This document shows positions 6,508 through 11,649 of a DNA stretch of 11,649 nucleotides, piece by piece. Origin of the DNA: Natrialbaceae archaeon (GTDB lineage Archaea; Halobacteriota; Halobacteria; Halobacteriales; Natrialbaceae); the NCBI GenBank assembly GCA_003552325.1, contig PUKM01000287.1, positions 1 through 11,649 on the forward strand. Reading direction: 5' to 3'. Made by a program: the position numbers and the translations under genes. Numbering within the stretch: the stretch's first letter is position 1; each line of letters starts with the position of its first letter. Below the pieces are notes generated by a model, which made no database searches, was not told the origin of the DNA, and saw only the letters and a program-made list of their open reading frames with translations.

Positions 6508-7281
6508 ATGACGGATCGATTCAGCGTCGCTGGGGACACGGCGCTCATTACGGGAGCCTCGAGCGGCATCGGGCGCGCGATCGCCGAACGGTTCGCGGCC
6601 GACGGCGTCGACGTCGTCATCTGCTCGCGGAGCCAGGAAAACGTCGAGCCAGTTGCGACCGAAATAACCGAGAGCGATCGGCCTGGAGACGCACTGGCAG
6701 TCGAGTGTGACGTGACCAACGGCGACGCCGTCGAGGCCTTGCTCGAGGCCACAGTCGAAGAGTTCGGTGGCCTCGACGTCCTCGTCAACAATGCCGGCGC
6801 GAGTTTTATGGCCAATTTCGATGGGATTAGCGAGAACGGCTGGCGGACCATCGTCGACATCAACCTGACTGGGACCTATCTCTGTACGCACGCCGCAAGT
6901 GAGCACCTGAAAGACGGTGGTGGGATCGTCGTCAACCTCTCGAGCGTCGCCGGCATTCAGGGTGCGCCGTACATGAGTCACTATGCGGCAGCGAAGTCAG
7001 GCGTCAACGCTCTGACGGCCTCACTCGGTTTCGAGTGGGCAAGCGAAGGCGTTCGCGTCAACGGGATTGCACCGGGATTCGTCGCGACGAAAGGCGTCGA
7101 AGAGCAGATGGGCGTGAGCGCTGATTCCGTCGATCGATCGACTATCGACCGGCGGATGGGGACGGTCGACGAGATCGCCGATGTGACACAATTCCTCGCG
7201 AGTCCGGCCTCCTCGTACATCGTCGGACAGACGCTCGAGGTCGCTGGCAAACCCGCGATCATGGAGGATCCCAATGTCTAA
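6508..7281 (+). CDS. Short-chain dehydrogenase/reductase (FabG-like SDR)
   Basis: A 257-residue classical SDR, an NAD(P)-dependent oxidoreductase acting on a carbonyl/alcohol pair. All landmarks are present: the cofactor loop TGASSGIG (15-22), D68 after the third strand, NNAG (94-97), N118, and the catalytic S145 or S146, Y159 and K163 (YAAAK). PG follows at 189-190. Arg41 just after the second strand (ICSRS) suggests NADP preference. It resembles 3-oxoacyl-ACP reductase and glucose 1-dehydrogenase-type enzymes, but haloarchaea make isoprenoid lipids, so fatty-acid synthesis is not the expected role. It overlaps the downstream F420-type oxidoreductase by 8 bases (ATGTCTAA), so the two are translationally coupled and probably act in one pathway on the same or consecutive substrates. 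Fold and chemistry are secure; substrate is unknown. Confidence 0.93.
   Translation: MTDRFSVAGDTALITGASSGIGRAIAERFAADGVDVVICSRSQENVEPVATEITESDRPGDALAVECDVTNGDAVEALLEATVEEFGGLDVLVNNAGASFMANFDGISENGWRTIVDINLTGTYLCTHAASEHLKDGGGIVVNLSSVAGIQGAPYMSHYAAAKSGVNALTASLGFEWASEGVRVNGIAPGFVATKGVEEQMGVSADSVDRSTIDRRMGTVDEIADVTQFLASPASSYIVGQTLEVAGKPAIMEDPNV
7263..7267 (+). promoter_or_regulatory. Ribosome binding site of the LLM oxidoreductase gene, inside the SDR gene
   Basis: GGAGG, followed by ATC, lies six bases before the ATG at 7274 and within the last codons of the SDR gene. This strong archaeal Shine-Dalgarno sequence supports the overlapping start and coupled translation. Confidence 0.65.
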
Positions 7282-8287
7282 CGACACCAAGCGGACGCTC
7301 CACTTGCCCGTTGCCGCCCAGCCGAGTGTCGACTCGCTGGTCGAACTCGCTCAGCTGGGTGAAAGACACGGCTACGGACGCGCCTGGGTGCCGGAAACGT
7401 GGGGCCGAGACGTCGTCACCGTGCTCACCCGCATCGCGAGCGAGACCGAAACGATCGGGATCGGGCCGAGCATCGCAAACGTCTACTCTCGATCGCCTGC
7501 GCTGCTCGGGCAGACGGCAACGACCCTGCAAGAAGTTTCGGACGGTCGACTCCGACTCGGTATCGGCCCGTCGGGACCGGCGGTCATCGAGGGGTGGCAC
7601 GGGGCCGAGTTCGCCCGGCCGCTCCGGCGGACACGCGAATACATCGACGTGGTCCGCAACGTGACGTCAGGTGAGACGGTATCCTACGATGGCGATATCT
7701 TCTCACTCGCGGGCTTCCGTCTCCGATGTGGTCCACCAGAGACGCCCATCCCTATCGATGCCGCCGGGATGGGGCCCAAATCCGTCGAACTGGCTGGCCG
7801 ATTCGCCGACGGGTGGCACGCCACCGTGTTTACGCCCGACGGGCTCGAGGATCGTCTCGAGGACCTCGAGCGTGGGATCGAACTCGGTGATCGAGACCCA
7901 GACGACGTCCGAGTGACGCTCTCACTCACCGCCTGTGCGCTCGAGGACGGTGACCGGGCCCGGCAACTCGCACGCCAGCACCTCGCGTTCTACGTCGGGG
8001 CGATGGGCACGTACTACCACAAGTCGCTCGCCAGACAGGGCTATGAGTCCGAGGCCGACGCGATCGCTGCAGCCTGGGCGAACGGCGATCACGACGAAGC
8101 GTGCTCGGTTATCCCGGACACATTGCTCGACGACCTCGGGGCTGCTGGAACGCCAGCGGAGGCCAGAGCACTCCTCGAGCAGTTCGAAACGATCGACGGG
8201 CTCGATGCGATCGCTGTCGGATTCCCACGCGGAGCGACGATGGCAGACATTCGAGACACGATCGACGCACTCGCGCCCGAAGCATAG
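7274..8287 (+). CDS. Luciferase-like monooxygenase family oxidoreductase, probably F420-dependent
   Basis: A 337-residue TIM-barrel protein of the bacterial-luciferase-like superfamily, on the branch that uses deazaflavin F420 (relatives include methylenetetrahydromethanopterin reductase). Diagnostic stretches are AWVPETWGRD (37-46), TIGIGPSIANVYSRSP (60-75), LQEVSDGRLRLGIGPSG (85-101) with EGWHG (106-110), and IDAAGMGPKSVELAG plus DGWHAT (161-184). These surround the cofactor phosphate and ring in the family. It looks like the haloarchaeal NP1902A-type group (TIGR04024 from memory). It would move a hydride between F420 and an organic substrate that cannot be named from sequence. It overlaps the SDR gene by 8 bases, and the MBL-fold hydrolase follows after 112 bases. 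Family firm; F420 rather than FMN is inferred from taxonomy and motif style. Confidence 0.9.
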   Translation: MSNDTKRTLHLPVAAQPSVDSLVELAQLGERHGYGRAWVPETWGRDVVTVLTRIASETETIGIGPSIANVYSRSPALLGQTATTLQEVSDGRLRLGIGPSGPAVIEGWHGAEFARPLRRTREYIDVVRNVTSGETVSYDGDIFSLAGFRLRCGPPETPIPIDAAGMGPKSVELAGRFADGWHATVFTPDGLEDRLEDLERGIELGDRDPDDVRVTLSLTACALEDGDRARQLARQHLAFYVGAMGTYYHKSLARQGYESEADAIAAAWANGDHDEACSVIPDTLLDDLGAAGTPAEARALLEQFETIDGLDAIAVGFPRGATMADIRDTIDALAPEA

Positions 8288-8384
8288 TCACAGGCTACGC
8301 CCTTTTCAGCCTCCCCAGGAATATCGCTCGAGTCGTGAGTCGTGCTTGGAAGCCGCGTCGAGTCGACAGTATCAGGACCGTTCC

Positions 8385-8392
8385 GGTGGGAG
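8385..8392 (+). promoter_or_regulatory. Ribosome binding site deciding the MBL hydrolase start
   Basis: GGTGGGAG lies seven bases before the ATG at 8400. The open frame reaches back to 7935 inside the previous gene, but that extension is Ser/Arg-rich shadow sequence. This purine-rich site supports the start at 8400. Confidence 0.45.
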
Positions 8393-8399
8393 CGATGGT

Positions 8400-9332
8400 A
8401 TGACACTGGAACGGATCGCCGTCGGATCGACGACTGAAGGGGCAAACAGTGCGTACCTCGTCGACGGCCGTGTCCTCGTCGACCCGGGCCCACCCGTCGA
8501 CACCGCCTGGACCCACCTTCGGGATTGGTTGGAGGCTTCACTCGAGGCCCTCACCGACCTCGAGTACGTCGTCTGCACGCACTGGCACGCCGACCACGTT
8601 GGCCTGGCCCCTCGCATTGCGTCCGCTGCTGAGGCCACCTGCTGTCTCGGTCACGTTGATGCACCGCTGCTTGGCGCTTACCGTGACGAACGGGCCCGTC
8701 GTCTCGAGCGCGACGCGGCTGCGTTAGCAGCGTGGGGTGTACCCAGACCCGTCATCGAGGAGCTCATCGATCGTGACACGCCATCGCCGCTGCCCGAGAC
8801 CACACCGGTCCGTCGTTTGCACGATGGTGACGTACTCGCCGGACTCCAGGTTCTCGAGACGCCCGGGCACACCCGCGGTCACATCGCACTCCTCGCGGAC
8901 GAGGGAGTGTTGGTGGGCGATACCGTCCTGCCGACGTATACGCCAAATATCGGCGGCAGCGACACCCGGACGGCGAAGACGAATCCACTAAAAACGTACA
9001 TCGAGACGCTCGAGACCCTCGAGGGTGTGCTCGAACGGAGTACCGAAGGTTCTGAACCGAGACTGTATCCTGGTCACGGAAGCCGATGCGAGCGCACGCG
9101 TATCCACGACATCCGCACCCATCACGAACGACGGACCGAGCGCATTCGGGGACTCCTCGAAGAACGCGACTCTGCAACGCCCTGGGAACTCGCCACGGAC
9201 TGTTTCGGTTCCCTCGGGGGAATCCACGCTAAATTCGGCGCGGGCGAAGTTGCAGCCCACCTCGAGTATCTCGAGGGAGCTGGTGCCGTCTCCGAGGTTG
9301 ATGGCGGGAAGTATACCCTCTCAGCGGCGTAA
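8400..9332 (+). CDS. MBL-fold metallo-hydrolase with C-terminal winged helix (LACTB2-like)
   Basis: A 310-residue metallo-beta-lactamase-fold protein. The metal site is complete: HWHADH (61-66, giving H61, H63, D65, H66), H157 in TPGHTRGH, bridging D174 in VGDT, and H226 in YPGHG. The layout is the glyoxalase II/LACTB2 type, hydrolysing a thioester, ester or phosphodiester with two divalent metals. Residues about 245-310 (ERIRGLL, AGEVAAHLEYLEGAGAVSEV) form a small winged-helix-like domain as in LACTB2-type proteins, which can contact nucleic acid or a partner. The start at 8400 follows a ribosome site. The gene lies 112 bases after the F420-type oxidoreductase on the same strand, so it may be the third gene of that operon, with thioester or lactone hydrolysis as one possible step. 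The gap is long enough for its own promoter. Substrate unknown. Confidence 0.9.
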   Translation: MTLERIAVGSTTEGANSAYLVDGRVLVDPGPPVDTAWTHLRDWLEASLEALTDLEYVVCTHWHADHVGLAPRIASAAEATCCLGHVDAPLLGAYRDERARRLERDAAALAAWGVPRPVIEELIDRDTPSPLPETTPVRRLHDGDVLAGLQVLETPGHTRGHIALLADEGVLVGDTVLPTYTPNIGGSDTRTAKTNPLKTYIETLETLEGVLERSTEGSEPRLYPGHGSRCERTRIHDIRTHHERRTERIRGLLEERDSATPWELATDCFGSLGGIHAKFGAGEVAAHLEYLEGAGAVSEVDGGKYTLSAA

Positions 9333-9354
9333 ATGCGTCCGTTTCGGCCGCTGA
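9321..9354. terminator. Hairpin in the convergent gap at the MBL gene end
   Basis: TCAGCGGC (9321-9328) and GCCGCTGA (9347-9354) form a perfect 8-base inverted repeat with an 18-base loop over the MBL stop codon, between two convergent genes 29 bases apart. A second smaller pair, GTTTC and GAAAC (9341-9345, 9353-9357), overlaps it. No T-run follows, so termination is an inference from position. Confidence 0.35.
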
Positions 9355-9361
9355 AACGCAA

Positions 9362-10066
9362 TTACTCGATCGGGAGTGCCGTCGTATCGATTTTACTCCG
9401 ACGGTCATCGAGAACCCCAAACCGGTCTCCACGCCGGTGCTCGAGCCAGTAGAGGAGCCGTTCGGCCCACTCGAGTTTCTGTGCCTTCATTGGTTCGACG
9501 GTCGGGTCGTCGAAATCCCAGCCGACGAACCGGAGTGTCGAGGCACCCAAGTGATCGGCCAGAAAGGCTGCCCGGTCGCCGTCGGTGAATCCACCGACAT
9601 TGTACACCGGTCCTACCGGTTCGGCTTGTGTCGTTGGCAAGAGCGCCGACGCCGAACAGTCGGGAACGATCGAACGGACCGCCGGGATATTGTCGCCATG
9701 GGCGTGGACGGCAACAGGGGTTCCACGAGCAGTCAATTCGACCACCGTCTCCGGATTCTTGTCGAGGTCGGTGACCATACAGTCGACGGCTATTCCCTGG
9801 TCCTCGAGGACGTCGACAGCCGTCGATGCCGCAAAGATGGCGTCGACGTCGTCTTCCGTGACGCGAGCGAGTTCCCCAGCGTGCTCGAGCGATGGTCCGG
9901 CACCGACGATAGCAACCGTGGGATCTTCGGGGAGATCGAACGTGTCGAACGAAAAGGGACTGGTCAGGGCAGCGAGCACGTCACGGGCTCGTTCGTCGGC
10001 CGCTCGGTCGAAGCCAAACGACTCGATAATAGCGTCGTAGACGGGCTCCCAGGTTGTGAATTTCAT
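9362..10066 (-). CDS. mptE: 6-hydroxymethyl-7,8-dihydropterin diphosphokinase, archaeal MptE type
   Basis: A 234-residue protein of the archaeal MptE family (DUF115-related), which pyrophosphorylates 6-hydroxymethyl-dihydropterin with ATP and is unrelated in fold to bacterial FolK. Visible family marks are a nucleotide-binding-like VAIVGAGPSLEHAG (51-64), a metal-binding VTDLDKNPE (98-106), HAHGDN (121-126), NVGGFTDGDRA (156-166) and FVGWDF (180-185). Its product is the direct substrate of dihydropteroate synthase, whose gene lies 132 bases upstream on the same strand, so pathway context supports the call. The ATG at 10064-10066 has a TATA-like GGATTATTGG about 30 bases upstream and no Shine-Dalgarno sequence, suggesting its own leaderless transcript besides any read-through from folP. 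It converges with the MBL gene. Confidence 0.92.
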   Translation of the reverse strand: MKFTTWEPVYDAIIESFGFDRAADERARDVLAALTSPFSFDTFDLPEDPTVAIVGAGPSLEHAGELARVTEDDVDAIFAASTAVDVLEDQGIAVDCMVTDLDKNPETVVELTARGTPVAVHAHGDNIPAVRSIVPDCSASALLPTTQAEPVGPVYNVGGFTDGDRAAFLADHLGASTLRFVGWDFDDPTVEPMKAQKLEWAERLLYWLEHRRGDRFGVLDDRRSKIDTTALPIE

Positions 10067-10092
10067 ACCAGTAGCTCACGAGTGTTGTCGAC

Positions 10093-10103
10093 ACCAATAA
10101 TCC
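10093..10103 (-). promoter_or_regulatory. TATA box of mptE (leaderless)
   Basis: The minus strand reads GGATTATTGGT, centred about 32 bases before the mptE ATG, within the 132-base gap after folP. The distance is at the long end for a leaderless start but acceptable. Confidence 0.5.
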
Positions 10104-10198
10104 GGTTGTGGGCCGAGCAGCGCCTCGCAAGTACCCCTACCCGTGAGGCAACTCGGCTTCCATCCCCATCTTTCGAACCCGTTGCCATAAGCTTTCTC

Positions 10199-11392
10199 TT
10201 ACCGAACCACTTTACACAGCTCATCCTGTAGCTGGCCAATATCGCCGTCCGCACCGTCTAAACTCCGTGAAATGTGCTTGATCGATGCGGATGAACCGAG
10301 CAAGAGTGAGCGGCCGTCAGCGAGGTCGAGCCAATGGGCACCGTGATCGTGAGCGAGTTGACCGAGGCGATCCCGTGCAGAGGGATCGAGCCCATCGATC
10401 TCGAGGGTGTGGCTGATCCACTCTTCGGCCAGTTCGGGGTCGATTCCACCTTCTCGGAGGTACGCCCGAACGTCACGGTTACAGACGACGTCGAGTTGGG
10501 CGACCCGAACGCCATCAATCACCGTCGAGGAGCGTTCAGTAAAGGCGTCACCGATGATCGCCGCATCTCGAGTTTCGGCCACGTCGTGGGTCCTGATGAT
10601 GTGTGCCCCTCGTTCGATCGCCATCGACGTCGCTGCCAGGCTCACCGCCAACCGTTCGTCGGTGTCACGGTCAGCCAGTGATCCGAGGAAGTTTTTCCGA
10701 TTGATCGAGACGAGCATTGGGCGCCCGAGTGCCCGGAACTCTCGCAATCGACGGAATGTCTCTCGATCGTCTTCGAGCGTCTTTGTCTCACTCCAGCTGC
10801 CGAATGCGGGGTCGATAATCGTCTTGTCGGTGAACCCGTTCTGTTTCAGGGCTTCGTACACCTGATCGACGTAATCGGCTGTCTCTGCCCAGTCGGCTGA
10901 TTTTCTGGCGGCCCAGTCGGTTTCTTCGACAGCCCCCGGGCGCTCGAGGTCCGGTGGGCTCGCCATTTTTGCGACGGCCACGTCGTACTCTTCACAGACC
11001 CCTGGCATTGCCGGGTCCGCAAACCCACAGATGTCGTTGACCATGTCGAAGCCGCTGGCGAGGGCTTCATCGGCAACGCTCGCATACCGCGTTTCGATGG
11101 AGTACACGGCGTCCCCGGAGACACTCTGGATCGTCTCGAGTGCGACGTGGAGGCGCTCGAGTTCCTCCTCTGCGGTCAACACCTCGAATCGTTTGTTGGC
11201 CGACTCGAGTCCGATATCGACGATGTCGGCCCCTTCGTCGATCAGTTGCTCGTCGACGTACTGGGCGGCCTCGCCGGGGTCGTCGAACACGCTCGGGTCG
11301 TACGGCGATTCTTCGCTGACGTTCAACACGCCCATGATGCGTGGGGGGTGGTCGTCACCGATTCCCAGGCCCGCTGCGTCGACGTTCTTCAT
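10199..11392 (-). CDS. folP: Dihydropteroate synthase, haloarchaeal type with C-terminal extension
   Basis: A 397-residue cytosolic TIM-barrel enzyme that joins 6-hydroxymethyl-dihydropterin diphosphate to an aminobenzoate to make dihydropteroate. Signatures in order: RIMGVLNVS (18-26), EGADIVDIGLES (53-64), YSIET (97-101), VNDICGF (118-124), TIIDPAFGSW (191-200), GRPMLVSINRKNFLG (223-237) and IIRTHDVAE (265-273). The Lys of NRKN and the Arg-His of RTHD, which bind substrate in bacterial FolP, are kept. The usual STRPG loop is replaced by SANKRFE (64-70) and the SFSDGG loop by ESPYDPS (28-34). Residues about 285-397 extend beyond the normal 270-280 residue enzyme. It precedes mptE on the same strand. 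Some haloarchaea carry a FolC-FolP fusion; no FolC domain is visible here. It is leaderless, with TTTTTAT near 11413-11419. Confidence 0.9.
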   Translation of the reverse strand: MKNVDAAGLGIGDDHPPRIMGVLNVSEESPYDPSVFDDPGEAAQYVDEQLIDEGADIVDIGLESANKRFEVLTAEEELERLHVALETIQSVSGDAVYSIETRYASVADEALASGFDMVNDICGFADPAMPGVCEEYDVAVAKMASPPDLERPGAVEETDWAARKSADWAETADYVDQVYEALKQNGFTDKTIIDPAFGSWSETKTLEDDRETFRRLREFRALGRPMLVSINRKNFLGSLADRDTDERLAVSLAATSMAIERGAHIIRTHDVAETRDAAIIGDAFTERSSTVIDGVRVAQLDVVCNRDVRAYLREGGIDPELAEEWISHTLEIDGLDPSARDRLGQLAHDHGAHWLDLADGRSLLLGSSASIKHISRSLDGADGDIGQLQDELCKVVR

Positions 11393-11412
11393 ACGCTGTC
11401 TGAGGGCGGGAC

Positions 11413-11419
11413 ATAAAAA
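11413..11419 (-). promoter_or_regulatory. TATA box of folP
   Basis: TTTTTAT on the minus strand lies 21-27 bases before the folP ATG at 11390-11392, in the 176-base divergent gap (11393-11568). No Shine-Dalgarno sequence is present, so transcription probably starts at or beside the ATG. Confidence 0.5.
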
Positions 11420-11539
11420 TGAACGGTGGTACCGGCGAACGCGACGGGAATATCAACACCAGCCTCCGCTCGACCATGACGATTCGCAGCTACTAGTCAG
11501 CGTCATCCCTCGAGTGGTTCCCCGACGCCGAACAGTCGC

Positions 11540-11549
11540 TTTTTACTTT
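11540..11549 (+). promoter_or_regulatory. TATA-like box of the last, partial gene
   Basis: TTTTTACTTT lies 20-29 bases before the ATG at 11569, fitting a leaderless promoter divergent from folP. Confidence 0.5.
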
Positions 11550-11568
11550 CCCGGACGAAACCTCGAGT

Positions 11569-11649
11569 ATGGGAAAGATTAGTATCGGAATGCTCGGCTG
11601 GCGCTTCGACGAGGACCAGATCCTCGACGAAGACGGTGAGTTCCGGCCG
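11569..11649 (+). CDS. N-terminus of an unrecognised acidic haloarchaeal protein, partial
   Basis: The first 27 codons of a gene that leaves the window on the right. The protein begins MGKISIGMLGWRFDED and continues ILDEDGEFRP. The frame is open to the edge, codon use is like its neighbours, and a T-rich box stands about 25 bases upstream of the ATG with no Shine-Dalgarno sequence, all consistent with a real leaderless haloarchaeal gene. The strand pattern followed by an acidic turn suggests a soluble protein. It vaguely recalls small uncharacterised haloarchaeal proteins, but there is too little sequence to assign a family. It is divergent from folP. Confidence 0.6.
   Translation, partial: MGKISIGMLGWRFDEDQILDEDGEFRP

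Noticed and set aside
6328..6981. 217-residue minus-strand frame across the SDR gene and its promoter
   Set aside because: It is the antisense shadow of the SDR gene, whose catalytic motifs are unambiguous. The product matches no family I know.
7935..8399. 465-residue reading that extends the MBL hydrolase upstream to 7935
   Set aside because: The extra 155 residues are Ser/Arg/Thr-rich shadow of the LLM gene in another frame. The MBL fold begins at the ATG at 8400, which has a ribosome site.
9437..10231. 264-residue plus-strand frame opposite mptE
   Set aside because: Antisense to a recognisable MptE protein, with no family resemblance and no promoter of its own.
1..11649. CRISPR array, tRNA or rRNA genes, insertion sequences, integrase or attachment sites
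   Set aside because: I saw no regularly spaced repeats, tRNA cloverleaf or CCA-like ends, transposase motifs or target-site duplications. The only strong repeated word is the dispersed CTCGAG.

Overview
The window looks like ordinary chromosome from a haloarchaeon, probably a Natrialbales-type member of Halobacteria. The evidence is high G+C, very acidic (Asp/Glu-rich) proteins, leaderless genes with A/T-rich TATA-like boxes about 28 bases before the start codon, F420-type and archaeal pterin-pathway enzymes, and a striking excess of the hexamer CTCGAG. I see no tRNA, rRNA, CRISPR array, insertion sequence or integrase. All identifications come from reading the sequence; no search was run.

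Layout from left to right. The window opens inside a minus-strand purine nucleoside permease (NUP) family gene (1-341, C-terminus off the edge), with a small conserved haloarchaeal protein upstream (435-731, minus). Divergent from it is a sugar phosphate isomerase/epimerase-like TIM-barrel protein (840-1799, plus). It converges on a class I DNA photolyase (1902-3326, minus), which is followed by a PAP2-family membrane protein (3460-4332, minus) and a family-5 ABC transporter substrate-binding lipoprotein (4494-6290, minus). Divergent from the lipoprotein is a likely three-gene plus-strand group: an SDR oxidoreductase (6508-7281), an F420-type luciferase-like oxidoreductase overlapping it by 8 bases (7274-8287), and an MBL-fold hydrolase with a C-terminal winged helix (8400-9332). 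Converging on these, on the minus strand, are mptE (9362-10066) and a folP-like dihydropteroate synthase (10199-11392), two enzymes of pterin/folate biosynthesis. The window ends in the first 27 codons of an unrecognised plus-strand gene (11569 onward).

The most unusual item is the substrate-binding lipoprotein. Residues about 40-188, just after the lipobox, read like the C-terminal lobe of family-5 binding proteins. The usual N-terminal start appears only near residue 213, and the chain stops where that C-terminal lobe would normally begin. This is the signature of a natural circular permutation. No permease or ATPase gene lies next to it.

Second-tier items are the SDR/F420-oxidoreductase/MBL operon of unknown substrate, an Asp in the photolyase at the position that contacts flavin N5 (Asn in E. 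coli), and a dihydropteroate synthase with altered substrate loops and about 110 extra C-terminal residues.

There is no gene-free stretch longer than 300 bases. The largest gap, 6291-6507, holds the divergent promoters of the lipoprotein and the SDR gene.
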